Below, piece after piece: positions 25,677 through 37,700 of a DNA stretch of 64,000 nucleotides; the stretch's first letter is position 1; each line of letters begins with the position of its first letter. The stretch is from Paragyromitra xinjiangensis (Eukaryota; Ascomycota; Pezizomycetes; Pezizales; Discinaceae): contig JBCAMK010000012.1 of NCBI GenBank assembly GCA_038503065.1, positions 1,798,001 through 1,862,000 on the forward strand. The letters run 5' to 3'. A model generated the notes under the pieces. The model saw only the letters and a program-made list of their open reading frames with translations, was not told where the DNA came from and ran no database searches. The position numbers and the translations under genes are program-made.

Positions 25677-26446
25677 TCGTCCCGTGATACATGTATTACT
25701 TAAAATTACATGTGTGGGCGTAGTTTAGCAGGGTAACCCCAAGTTTCTGCCCTTTTCCTTATTTTATATATATAGATATATTGTTCATGATCAAAAGTCT
25801 GCGTGTTTCCAGCGTGGCAACCGTAACCATCGCCTTTTTTTGCAAAAAAATAAAACCTTGTCAAAACTCGACCAATATTGCGGGAAAAAATAGAGAAAAA
25901 TAGAAATACCAACTCTAGGGCTCACTGACCGAATGGGAGCTTTTGACTGAAGAACTGGGGTTGTTTTGGTGGTCTCAATTGAGAAAACCGTCACATACAG
26001 GTAATGACCTGACCCCTGAAAATGCCAAGCCTCGGTTGCAGAGCATGCGTAGGACATGAACATGAGAATGACCAACCCATTATATGAGTACTTGATTTAG
26101 GAATGATTGTTGCGTGATGAGATTAAGGTATCGTTTGGCGTGCAGTCAATTTTTTATTTCGATTTCTGGGAAATTCTCGGCGAGACCAAGACGAATGGTG
26201 ATTACCTAGACCCTAGACCCAGCAAAGACTGTCTCGGCCAAGCCTTGGCGTTTGTACAGTCTGTAGGACTACATGTAATTACGGGAAAACCTATCCAAAA
26301 GGCTTAAGAGCAGAGCAGAGCTTGCATTGATATCTTGCTCAAATTTTTCCATGGAGACGGTAAGCTCCAGGCTTCAAGCTGATTCTTCACTACCGGTTGC
26401 AGCTCAAAAATGCAAAAGTTGCCATAAATATGATATTTTTGGTAGT

Positions 26447-27444
26447 TTAGCTACTATCTGATGCCCCTTCATCGTTTTCCTCACCATCGCTACTCTTACC
26501 CTGCTTTCCCATATCCTCACCCTCTTCGCTAATTTCGTCTTCATCTTCTCCCTCGACCGAGCTATCCCCCTCGTCCTCTATGATATCGTTAACAAGTCCC
26601 TTCACCTTGTCCATCTTTTGCTTGAGGTCATCAACTTCCTCCCCGATCTCACTAATGTACTTCTTCACTTCTCCAATCTTCTCCTGGATGCCGTTAACCT
26701 TTTCTCCCAGACCTTTGAGCTCAGCCATGAGCTCGCGGGCTCGGGCAGAGCGGGACGACTTCTCGGGTTGGGGGGTTGGGCGAGGCGCCTCGAGAATCGA
26801 GAATCGAGGGTCTGCTTCGGAAGCGGAGCGGGGGAAGTCAGGGACTCAGTTGATCCGGGAATGACTGGGGAAACGAGCGTTGAAATCAATGTCTTCAAAG
26901 TCATCAAGCCCGCCAAGGTAGCAAGAGACTCTATGGCATCCCCAAAGATTTGATTTGCTCTTCAATCCCCTGATCTTCCGCAAGCTGATTTTCTTAATAA
27001 TTTTGGTAAGCTTTGAATCTGTGTTTTGCTTGCTTCGCATTGTTTCGCATTGCTTTCCGATCTTCTCGGCACTTTTCTTACTTTGTCAAGCGTTTTCATC
27101 AGTTCTTTGATTCGTTCGTGCGAGTGTCCACCTGATTTAAGTAGGATTTCGAGAGTCTCAGTGCAAAACTCGAGCTTTGATTCGTGATCAGCGATTGTGC
27201 CCTCGGCTATTGTCATCCTGTAGTCATGCTTTCGGTAATTTTTGATTTCACCGGCCAGGAAAGTAACTAATACCTTGCCTGACTTAGCCGCCGCAATCGC
27301 GGTAGCTGCCACGACTACTAGATCCGTTATTACTTTGGGAAGACTAAATTGGTAAATTAAAGTGATCTGTAGGTGAGAGACGGTGGGGCGAAGGGACGTT
27401 GAGCGGGACAAGGAGGCGGAGGGACAGGAAGATGACTTGCACAA
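26447..27444 (-). pseudogene. Coiled-coil protein gene, copy A (probably disrupted)
   Basis: The 5' part (about 27370-26990) reads as one exon with an Ala/Val-rich helix (ITDLVVVAATAIAAAKSGKV), then a charged helical region (GEIKNYRKHDYRMTIAEGT) ending LMKTLDK at a GTAAGA donor. The 3' part (26860-26447) encodes a coiled coil (AELKGLGEKVNGIQEKIGEV) and a strongly acidic tail. Between them the frame must change: the next exon (GIEEQIKSLG) shifts to a frame reading IESLATLAGLMTLKTLIS, then shifts again near a 7-bp tandem duplication (GAGAATC twice, about 26790-26810). Introns alone do not explain both shifts, so either the gene is broken or the model is incomplete. A TTG, not ATG, opens the 5' frame, and an acceptor-like CAATTTAG suggests a missing first exon. 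Family not recognised. A second, more decayed copy lies 1.45 kb upstream in its own orientation. Confidence 0.5.
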
Positions 27445-27855
27445 TCAGGCGAAGGGGCGTCGAAAGAGAAGGCAGAGGGACGAAAGGGTTGCTTGTACGA
27501 TCAAGCGCAGGGATGAGTGACGAGGGCTTTTGGGCAGAAGAGATGATGGGTACAATCTAGTAGGTCAAGGGATCCTGAATGGGTTGGTAAGAGAAACGTT
27601 GGGGGCACGGTCGAAGAGATGAGGAAGTGATGGATACGACGTAAAGGACAAGCGCGGTGAAGGAGGCGGTAAGATTGAGAGGGTGAGTGAGGTGGATTTT
27701 TAAGCTGAACTTACAGTGTCGTGATGTAGGTAGAAGGCCCTAAAGACGGCAGGGAATTAATGTTTATTGAGTGATAATTCATGACTGGGCCAAGTAGATA
27801 GCGAAATATTTGAGATAGGTACTCGATCTCTGGGAATACCGCCTCGGGCTCCGGT

Positions 27856-28128
27856 TCACTCTAGGTAACCAGTCCTCGCGGTAGTCCTATCCGAAAATTT
27901 TTCCATGCTCTGCCCCTGCAGCTCAGCACGAGCACGCAACTCTTTCGGGGCTCCCGGAAAGTTCCAGAACGAGATTGGGTTGATTCCATCATCGCCTGCA
28001 AGGGCTTTATCGATATTGGCGTTGGTTATCGACTCAAACCCCACGGCAAAACTCTCACCGCCGTTAAAGCTACACCTACTATAGATATCGGTCCGCGCGT
28101 TGGGTTCCAGGGGGATTTTCTCCCAAGC
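27856..28128 (-). pseudogene. Unidentified 3' gene fragment between the two coiled-coil copies
   Basis: A 90-residue open stretch ending in TGA with well-composed protein sequence (including FNGGESFAVGFESITN and SFWNFPGAPKELRARAELQG). It has no start codon of its own. At 28129 it abuts the point where coiled-coil copy B loses its C-terminal half, so it is either a foreign 3' end fused to copy B by a rearrangement or the last exon of another gene. I do not recognise the family. Confidence 0.4.
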
Positions 28129-28890
28129 CTTCCTTGGATGCCGTTAACCTTTTCTCCAAAACCTTTGAGCTCTCGCGGGCTCTGGCGGAACGGGATGACA
28201 TCTGGGGTTGGGCGCGGTGCCTTGAGAACCGACGGCCTGGGTCGAGAAGATCAGCGCGGAACGAGAAGTGAGTTCAACTCTCCTCGGAGGCGGAGAGAGG
28301 GAATTAGCGATTCGTCAGACCCGAGAGTGGCCGAGGAATCTAGCGTTGAAACTAACACCTGCGCTGCCACCAAGCTTATTAGGCTGGTAAGAGGCTTTAT
28401 AGCATTACCATGATCCTCCGTGGATTAACCTTCTTGGTTATCTTAGTGAGCCTTGCATCTGCACTTTCGTTGCTTCGTACTGATTGTTTTGTATCCCTTT
28501 TCGATCTTCTAGGTTCTTTTATTGACCTTATTGAGCATATCCATCAACCCTTTGGTGGGTTCGTGCAGAAATCCATCTAATTGAAGAAGTTTTTGGGAGC
28601 CTCGGTGCACCTTAGGAAGTTGAAACTTTGAGCAGGGTGTTTCCCTCGTCCACTGTCATTCTGTGGTCGTGCTTCCGGTAGCTCTTGACTGGAAAGCTAC
28701 CAGTACCTTGAGTGGCATTGTCGTGATTGCAGTAGCTGTTGCGTCTGCTAGATCCACCTCTGCTCTGAAAGACCGGATTGGTGAAGTAAGAGACAATCGT
28801 TGAGGGAGATGTGGCGGGTGCGGTAGAGTAGGTGGAGGAGCGAAGTGACGACGGATAGGACAGAGTAGACGAAGAGACTTGCAAGATAGT
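28129..28890 (-). pseudogene. Coiled-coil protein gene, copy B (decayed tandem duplicate)
   Basis: Matches copy A in two blocks. 28136-28420 corresponds to 26690-26960 (GTTAACGGCATCC, GAGCTCTCGCGGGCTC, GTTTCAACGCTAGA). 28630-28760 corresponds to 27200-27320, where copy A has NYRKHDYRMTIAEGT and copy B has SYRKHDHRMTVDEG. The reading changes frame at least twice within the 5' block (SRGGSSRRNSYCN in one frame, DATATAITTMPLKVLVAF in another). The coiled-coil C-terminus is lost at 28129. This is a tandem duplicate of about 1.3 kb that has become a pseudogene. Confidence 0.6.
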
Positions 28891-30848
28891 AGGGTAACTT
28901 AAAAAGTAAGATTAAGAAGGTGGTTTTAGGGTGCAACGCTCTTGGGGCTTTTTTCTGGGGGCTAAGTGACTAAAGATTTGAACCGACCAATGTCTTTTGC
29001 TGTTTTTTCAACCCTAATACTACCGTTAAGAGCGTTGCATCCCTCGTTAGTTTTATCTGCTTTATAGGCTTCCGGAATCATAGGCTGCTAAGCTTTAACT
29101 TATGGAGACGTTGGTGTAGAAAAAAACTTCTAAAAATGGTTTGGAGTCAGCTGCAGTGATAATGTATGACTAGGTGATTAGATAAGCCACTCATCCCTGT
29201 GACCGCATGTACTCCTGGGATATCCCATCACCTTCGATTACCGCTATGCAGGCGCAAAACTGTATTCGTGACGTAGTTTGGTGTACTGAGAAATACTGTA
29301 TATAGCCGCAAGCATCAAAGCGTTAAGGCCCTGAATCTCATTCTGCTTCAGTTTTTTCTAACTTATTTTACTCTAAAACTCCTCATACCTCTCCACTTGA
29401 AATGGATCTAATCTCTTATCTTGGCAAAGACGATAAATTGAGCTTCTGGACAAAGTCCTAGCTCTATCATTCTTTGAGGGTACCATTGGGTGGACCCCCT
29501 CACTCAGCTCACCCATCCACGAACTGTCTTTTGCTCCAATTTCCCTCGATCTAAGCCAAAATGATCAATATATGTCCTTTGATCCCATGAGTAGCAGGTA
29601 GCGCTGGCGATCACCGGTAATTAAGCTTGCTCTCTTACCAGTCAACACCGTTGCTGGTTTTCATGCTCGCGTCTCCGTAGCGCTTGAAGTAGTCGCAGCA
29701 GCTGTACCATTTCCTTCCGCAAAAAAATGGAAAAAGTAGGTGACTATATTTGCCGGAGATCTGTTTGGTAAAAATCCAGAAAATCCAGAGGAAGTGGAGG
29801 ATATTACCCTCAGAGCTGTGTGACATCATCTTCAGACTCAAGCTATACCGGTTCGTATGTGGCCTCTGCTCACTGTGGGCACGTGGGGTTTTGGTTGTAA
29901 ATATAACCCCGCTAATCAATCACTTATCTCTGGGGTGTCTCTCAGCGTAATTCGGGATCGACTCTTTTGCTATTGGCGAACTTCGGGTAGCGTTGTACGA
30001 TAGTCTTCTTAGAGTGGGTACAGGTATTCCGCTCGATACGTTTCTTTCTCCGGACAGAGTGAAGAGTCGGAGGGGGAGTCGGAGCTGGAGAGAGATTCGG
30101 CAGAAATTTAGGACTTTTCGAGGTGCGGTAAAATCAACAGCTGTCATAAACATCTGTTTCGGCATGATCTGCATTATTCTGGACGATCTTGCGAGAGTTG
30201 AGGCTGAAGAGCTAGAGCTGGGTATAGCGGAATAGGCACCTCTATTTTTGATAACAATAAATACTGTTCGGTCATGTTCGGCCTGGATAAGGGTTAGGGT
30301 TTCACCGTACCGGAAGTATTTTGGGAGGGAGCTCCCAACTCGCATTTGTAGACACTATGTTTAAGAGGAAGCTAGTTGTCAATAAGCTATCTTATTTTGT
30401 TCTATGCATTGTGCTATCCCTACACCGTCAGTTTAACGTTGCTAGCGTTAACCCGCGATCTAAACCGTATTGAGAACGGGGAAAACTGAATTTAAACGTA
30501 AGCTACAGGTTTCAGACACTAGATCTAACACGCAGTCATATTTGGGGGTTGGCGGTTTCAATACTAGACCATTTCAAGTTTCTATATGATACTTCCCACG
30601 AAAGTGGCAAACCGGCCAATGGATTCGCTGGTTCATGGAGGAAGCCATATGGAGGGAGCTATATCAGTACAGGGATAAAGTTCGAGGGTGCAGTACTAAT
30701 GCTTGGCAGCGTTTTTAGCCTCTCCTCCTATAGCAACCTTCCTCTCTTTAGCATGTGAGATATTTAGCAAAAATGATATGTTTATTAGAATAAAAAATTA
30801 AAAACTTAGGCCACCCTAATACTGGTTAAGCAGTCTATCGGTACATGA
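28891..30848. other. Intergenic; possible gene relics
   Basis: An ATG with a pyrimidine-rich leader (29401) opens only 19 codons. An acceptor-like CTCTTACCAG at about 29632-29641 leads into open sequence reading VNTVAGFHARVSVALEVVAA and then FAGDLFGKNPENPEEVED. An 80-codon frame at 29993-30235 ends in an acidic helix with a hydrophobic stretch (INICFGMICIILDD). These could be exons of a small unrecognised gene or a relic, but no consistent splice model was found. A telomere-type motif lies at 30292-30301. Confidence 0.3.
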
Positions 30849-31211
30849 TTAGAAAACAACTCCGTTACTAAGAATATAAGATGGCCTCATTGTGGCTGCT
30901 ACCCTCTCCATAACTCTCTCCAATGCCTCTTCCAGCCTGGCTACTTCTTTCGCCAACAGGGCCAAATTCTCCACCTTGTATTTCCCTGCTCGTTGGTTGT
31001 ATACGAAAAACTTATCAGACTCGTGATAGATGAAGTGATCAATTTGTGTAAAAACCTGCTGTGCTTCATAAAAAAGCTGAGGCTCAGCTGTGCGCTGCTT
31101 GTACGTGATTTTACGCTGGGCGTCGGCTGCAGCAGAACCTAGCTTGCGAAGTTTGTCCAGGGCTGTGAGTGTTGTTGATTTGTCACCAGCGCTAGAAGAA
31201 CTAGAGCCCAT
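30849..31211 (-). CDS. Small coiled-coil protein, unknown function
   Basis: A 120-aa protein beginning with a poly-serine N-terminus (MGSSSSSAGDKS) and continuing with amphipathic helices (LTALDKLRKLGSAAADAQRK and ENLALLAKEVARLEEALERV). There is no signal peptide or membrane helix. The frame stays open for 75 codons upstream, but this ATG is chosen because the upstream residues look like untranslated leader and the protein composition changes there. Heptad-like spacing suggests oligomerisation or scaffolding. Family not recognised. No intron is needed. The neighbours are unrelated (GH55 1 kb away). Confidence 0.5.
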   Translation of the reverse strand: MGSSSSSAGDKSTTLTALDKLRKLGSAAADAQRKITYKQRTAEPQLFYEAQQVFTQIDHFIYHESDKFFVYNQRAGKYKVENLALLAKEVARLEEALERVMERVAATMRPSYILSNGVVF

Positions 31212-32098
31212 AGTTAGGAAATTGAAGGTTCCGAGATGATTGAAGCGAAGATGATTTGGCCATGAAAAGGTGTGGGAAATCGGTGTTAATATATGGCGCC
31301 GGATGCTTGGAAACTGGTTGGTATTCATCCGTTTCAAGTTGTAACTGTTCGGAATCTGCAAAGTCAAGTTGTCCCTCTTTGTTGGTTTTTTCGTGTGGAT
31401 AAGTCGCCGGGGTTTGAAGTCATGTAGAGGATACATCTACTGCACATAGAAGACTGATATCTAGCTCAAATTCTATCGGTCGGTTAAATAGGTAATATCT
31501 ACATAATTGGTTGTCTGCCCTTAAAAGAGCTGATATTTTCGAGGAAAGGGCTTACATAGCTGATGAAGATTCCTCTGTTTTAATCATTGGCTCGCGAGTT
31601 TTTTTCTTCTAGAGTCGATCGCGAGATGGGAACAGTATTGAATGACCTGCAGGGAGTGTCATCATATGCATTGTGCCAAGTAGGGTTAGGTGTGTGATAT
31701 TATATAGTAAGACTGATATCCACATAGAAATATTTGCTTGACTATGGTTAAGGGTTGCAGCTCGGGTGGACTTTCGATGTTTTCGATGCACCTGGATGCA
31801 ACCTAGTCACTTCATCCTAGCGATTAGATGCGTAATTGATGGTTATATAGATTCATCATAAAACAAGAAGGACGGACTAGACATGCATTTCGCTAGAGCT
31901 TTACGGGTATGAGTACGGCCGGTCAAATGCGACACACCTGTGATCATAAATTATCACTCGCATAAGAAAATAGCTTTTCCGAAATTCACTTATTCTAGAC
32001 TAAAAGAGCACTATAACCCGATGCAGATAGATAAAGATATCGCATTTCTATTGAACACTCTGCTTTCTATTCATAAAATCCATCCTTCACCCCCCAAC
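31212..32098. other. Intergenic between small coiled-coil gene and GH55 gene
   Basis: It holds the 5' leader of the minus-strand coiled-coil gene and the 3' flank of the GH55 gene. No other gene, repeat or RNA was seen. Confidence 0.5.
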
Positions 32099-34778
32099 CT
32101 AAAGAGCATCAAACCTCAGGATCGACCTCGCATAACTATTCTCATTCCCAGATGACGGGACCACAGCATTACCGTTAACATTCACCATAGACACACTCGC
32201 AATGGTGTTTAAGTTCAACAAACTGATGCTTGAACTATTCTCGATAGACGTGATCGCAGTCTGGCATGTCTGCCCCGGAATACACTCCTGTCCGTAGTTC
32301 TCAAAGAACGAGTATAGCCCTGAACCATAGCAGACGATGTTGCTGGATGAGGTGATACGGAGCGCCCAGGCCTTGCGGCAGGTGGCCGTCGTGCAAGAGG
32401 AGAAGGTTGGATCGTTGAATGCGCTGTTGGCGGGGTATGGGACTATTGAGGATGGGTTGGATTGGTAGTACCTAACGGGAGGGTTGTTAGAGCTTTTTCT
32501 AGAAAAGGGGAAGGTGACTTACGGAGTCTCGGTTTGGATCATAGCCATGAAGATGTTCTTAGTGTTCGAGAACTGGTACTGGTAAAGCACGTTGTGTTCC
32601 GCGGCGGTTCCGTACCTTTGGTCCAACTTTAGATAAATATCAGAAGAATAGCATAAGGAAGTGCACTTACATCCAAACTGGCCCATTGGTAGACTCTGTG
32701 TAGATACCTCTTCCACTATAGATCGAAATCTGACCATAGTTCGGGCCATCGAGCCCATGGTCACTGGTCCACGCCCAGATGTTCTCGAGGTACAAACTTG
32801 CAGTCTTTCCGATTCTCAAAAGCATGAAAGCACCATAACAGGCAGAGTTCGGGGTAGTAACAGTGACATCGGGGTTCTTCGCGCATTGCGCTGCTTCCAA
32901 AAGCGTATGAGAAGATCCACCAACACGGAAATGAACATCCCACATCCCGTTAACACCTTGCTGTCCGGAAGGATCACGTGAATTCCACTCAACCAAGATA
33001 GCACCGGGTTGAGGCCCACGGGTCTGGAAGACGAGTTCCGAGATCTCAACGTAACCAGTATCCCCAGCGTTACCAACTTTGAATACAGGGGTTGGGTTAC
33101 CAACTTGTTTGAAGACACCGCTATCAGCCATGATGACTGGCCATGCTTCACCGGTGATGCGGGTGTTGACTGGGACAGTGATGGTGCCTGTGACGAGATA
33201 TACACCGGAGTCGAAAAAGATAATCCTGCCTGTGTTGGCGTTGTTGTTGAAGATGGACTGTAGCGCGGCTGTGTCGTCGGTGACACCATCTCCCTTCGCA
33301 CCGAGAGATTTCACAGAGACGAAGTTGGAAACATCGACCTGTTCGTACTGAGGCCTGGAGCGTTCAAAGAAGGTGTTGGCGCCATTAGTCAAGAGAGAAG
33401 CTGGCTTAGCGAAAGAACGAGTCATGGCGCCCTGAATGAAAGTGCCACCAGTGTTAGAGGTCGTGTACGATTTCCCTTGGCCCCAAAGATCGATAGTCAA
33501 TGTTCCTCCTGCAAGAATTGTTGCGCCTGTTTCAGTGTTGACAACTGCCCGTTGAACGTTGACGAGTCTGACATTATCAAGGATAACGGTAGCACCAGTA
33601 GCTGGGGCCGATGATGGGGTCTTGACAGTAGCAACACCGATGGGTGTATCGGTGATGGTAGAGTCAAGAAGGATGACCGATCCAACACCTTGAGCTCCTG
33701 ACCCACCAGCGGTCACATCAAGACCAATACCACAGCTTGCAATGGTGACGGATTTGAGAGTCCATTGCCAGTTCCAGTTCATATAGATGGCGGTCTGGCA
33801 GTTGTTGAACTTCAAGTTCCTGGTTAGGAATTGTTGGTTACCAAAGAATGCACCGTATCTACCACCGTTGAATGTAAGGTCGCTCATAAATCCACCGGAA
33901 CCGTTGTCCATAAAAATACCTTGGTGCAAGTTGCCCGCAGCCGTAGACATTTCGAACGTCAGGTTGATCAAGGAGGTTGCTTGGGCAACCTGCCAGTGAA
34001 TACCTGTACCCGCATTGGTAGGCATAGAGCGGGTGTCGATAATGAAGTTTCGGACCGAGCGGAAGAAGTTGTTCTAATTCGAATATCTTAGTCCTGGAGG
34101 TGATGAAGCTTGGCAGTGGAGGGTTACTTACTTGATTTGTGTACCAGTTGGCACCGCCAGCCAGATAGGGGTCTGAATCAATCAAGGCAATACCAGAGAA
34201 GCTAGCAGAACCCTTGATTGTGGGCAAGTTCAAAGGATCACCAACAAGCTGGGAATAGTACATTGCCACGATAGGTTGACTGATCAGATAGGTGCCGGCC
34301 GGGAAAAAGATAACAGCAGGGGTGACGGTGGATGAATCGCAGCCCTGTCCACAACGACCTCCATCCTGAATTGCAGCGTTGATTGCAGCAGTGTCGTCCG
34401 TTACTCCATTACCTAGAGGCCAAAGAAAGTTATGTATTAGCAACACGGTCTATGGTGAGATAGTGAAAGCGTACCTGTGGCGCCATAGTCACTGACGTTA
34501 CGATAGACCTTGTATGTGTTTGGATTCGCGTTAAAGGCAGCTGTTCCCCTTTTCGCAATAGCTTGATACCAGAATTGAGAAGGGGCTCTGGCGTCGATTT
34601 CGGTTTCGTGACGGGGAAGAGTGGCAGATAATGCGAGGGGAACAATGTATAGGAGGGCAAGAATGGTCGCCCACTATTTAACCACATAAAACATTAGCTA
34701 AATTTTAATATTTGGGCGTGCTGCTGCTGTTCGATATCCACTTACAACTGAGCCAAAAGGTTTGATTGAATTCCGCAT
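32099..34778 (-). CDS. Secreted exo-beta-1,3-glucanase, glycoside hydrolase family 55
   Basis: Secreted enzyme that removes glucose from beta-1,3-glucan (laminarin, fungal wall, callose). Exons in transcription order: 34778-34746, 34673-34475, 34412-34132, 34073-32671, 32615-32523, 32471-32099 (793 aa, the usual GH55 size). The start ATG encodes MRNSIKPFGSV, and exon 2 supplies the hydrophobic core ATILALLYIVPLALSA, so the signal peptide (about 1-28) is split by an intron. Two pectate-lyase-like beta-helix halves each open with the same motif, YGATGNGVTDDTAA near residue 75 and LGAKGDGVTDDTAA near 430. Family hallmarks include RSMPTNAGTGIHWQVAQATS, YGAFFGNQQF, YLENIWAWTSDHGLDG and VLYQYQFSNTKN. 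All six exons keep frame and no lesion was seen. It may serve self-wall remodelling, mycoparasitism or litter/plant degradation; the sequence does not decide. Confidence 0.93.
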
Positions 34779-37700
34779 AGTTGGGGACGCGAGATATTAC
34801 CTCGTCTTGATCGATATCACCGAAGGCAATAAAGCACAAGCAGGAGTAGATGAAAGCTGGCGAGTTACTCTGCTAGTGGAAGGTGGTGATTTCAAGAGGA
34901 CTCAAGGAGCGAAATGGTGGAATATATAGAAATGGGTATCAACGAAGCCACGAAAGAGAATAACCAGGCAACGCCGGAACACCTAAGGGGAATGGAAGCT
35001 CGTGCAAAAGAGTGTGCGTGATTAAAAAACGAATAGAGAAGGTGAATGCGCTGAAGGCGCATGAGCATACACTGGGAAGACTCGGACAAACATGATGACT
35101 GCAAAGTGCAAAATTCGCTCTGGACTAGAACCAGGGCTGAAGTTCCTTGTAACTGATGGTGAAGAAATTCAGGGAGTAATTTTTGTTTTGGAAGGGGCCA
35201 GGTCCGAATGTCGTGAGTATTGCCAGATTTTCCAGGGAAGTCAGAGAACCGGGGGGTGGGGGCGTATTGTTTTTCGCCTGAATCCATTAAGTTAGTATTG
35301 CCCTATCATGATCATTCCCGCTCCGAGCATGAAGCGAGGGGATACATGCAGGGATCGAAGCAGGAACGGTGGAATGCAGCAAGCTCTTGAGATCTCGGCT
35401 GCTTCCCCACATAGAGAGTAGCGGTAACCGCTTCGCCTCCCGAGAAGCCGTTTCTTCTGTGACACCACTTGCCGATGGGGCTGGTTGAGGGAAGAAATAA
35501 TCCGATTAATCGTTTGATTTCTTCTACTGATTTGCTCAAACAACTGGATTCCAGGTCCGTAGTTACAGCACGTCTCTCAGTATCCTTCTGCCAACATCCA
35601 GTCTGGGTCTGCCACTCGGGCAATTAATCCGCGGGTTAGTTGAAACTCAATAGTGCTGCCCTTGCTGTTATTGCAGGTGACTGACTAGCCCGGAACTTCC
35701 CTACTAATTTCCAGCCTTGCTTTCGGCGTGGCGGTTGTTGGTGTACGCGTGCAGGACTCGAATTACACCGTCAAGCCCCAGTTGCCTTGACATCCTTGGC
35801 GTTGCAACCAACACCGCTAGTGAGATCCGAATCACAAGCTATAGCTAGAAGAACTGTGAGCCACGAGGAACCCTAAACATACCTGCATATGCTTTTGTGA
35901 GCCCCTGTCGAATAGTCCTGATCTCCGTACAGCCCAAGCTATCGGAAATGATGGCACGGACGAAGGGACAAATGTGGAGGGTCTTGGATGTGCCTTTCAA
36001 GGTTCCCCGCACCTTTGACGAACCGCAGATCTCTCCGCACCGCACCTGCGAAAAGTCCCCCCCAATAGGTGGCAACTTTTTTTAAACTAAATGCGACTGA
36101 CGTGCTTAATTGAAGATTTAAGAAAAAAATCCCTGGCAGCTGGACGGGGAGTCTCGTGGACGTTTAAACTACCACCTCCCAGTCCGAGAAATTACCCCAG
36201 TCTTTCAGGTACTCTGAAAAGAGCATGCGGAGGTTAGTTTGTGGGGCATGGCTTATAACGGGTATCAATAATTATCCGTGATCCCTACTATACCCAGTGA
36301 GTGAGAAAGTGTGACTACGGATCGGGCTTGGCGCGAAGAACGGACGAGTCACGTCTAGTCACACACCCTCTTAGGACGAAATCTATTAGGAGTCTTAAAG
36401 TTATTCGAACACTTTCCGAAATACTTGCGAAACGTATCCCGAAAAAAAGTTATTTTTGAGGAATACCGTCAGCCTGGTGTGGTTCCCAAACACTAACTTT
36501 GACATACGAGATTCATTGTGTGGCAATGTAGACCCCAGAGTGATAAAGCATGATCTCGGGTTTAGAAATCCGGATACAGTATATTGACATGTACGCTTAA
36601 AAGCACTAACATGAGTTCATCCGAAAGTTTTGGGCGCTACCACACTTCCTTTCTTGGAGATTCGATTAATTCATGTTCTGTGTTACGTGCGATCGGAATT
36701 CCTTGTCAATTCTCAGCACGGGTCAAGGGGGACGATGTCGTACCAGCCTATTCACCGGTAAAACCTCTTCTCCCCCTGAAAGTTTATCACCGATTTAAAG
36801 TATCTTGGCTGTTATAAAAACCAACATATATGCTTGTACAATATTCGGGGGATACTCGGGGGAAATAATTATATCCCCTGGTCATCCGCGGCCATTTTTG
36901 CTATTATCCTATGCATCAACTATCACATCCCCACATTAAAGTATTCAGTTTGGTGTACCAGAAACTCGCTTTTGCGTTCCTGAAAGTAAATCCCTCGTAT
37001 GTTTCGTAAACATGCCGATATCCCATTAGACCGACAAGGAAGAAAATATCTGTTAGTTGGCCCTAACGGTCCGATATCCTCGGACATCTGAGAAAGTGAG
37101 GAAGATGATTGAGACTTGTGTTCGCCGGATTCTGTTATTTTTCTTAAGAAAAGTCACAAGCTCATGGATCTATTCGGCAGTTCTGTTGATTGTGCTTGTA
37201 GAGCGCACGTGCGAGCTAGATTGAACGCGCGAACTTAATTAAACGTAGATGCGAAGTTTTTAGACTAAGGTCAATGATTTAAAAAAATCTGCACATCTAC
37301 AGCTTATTCCGGGTTTCTAGTAATCAATTAAGCAAGGACATACACTCTAAATACCTCACCAAGTCAAGCATCATCCTAGAATAAAACTAAGCTTTGAAGG
37401 TCTAATCCACTAGAATCCCGGGACTTCCGATGTCGTAAGATAGAACTTGTCGGGCCTTAATAACTAGAGCAGTAAGAAACTCACGCTAAAGAGCCAAGGA
37501 AACCCGTTTTATGCCAGATGGGACGTTAAGTGACGCTTGCGAATAGGATTGGGTTGGCCCACAGTATTCAACCGGGCCCAAAAAACTCGATCTGGGATTA
37601 GTTTTGGAAATTATCCTTCTGAGATGTAGGCTTTACAGAACCCTAGTGAATAGAGTTTTTTATCTTATAATTGTAAAATTATATAAGTAGAATTTCGCAT

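Larger units (their letters stand above)
25290..26446. other. Intergenic with two hairpins
   Basis: No gene recognised. It contains a perfect 9-bp hairpin (25463-25484) and a roughly 20-bp imperfect fold-back (25591-25676). The sequence around 25700-25900 is A/T-rich with homopolymer runs. Confidence 0.5.

Noticed and set aside
35845..36085. Short opposing frames upstream of GH55
   Set aside because: Under 80 codons, no motif, and each is the antisense shadow of the other.
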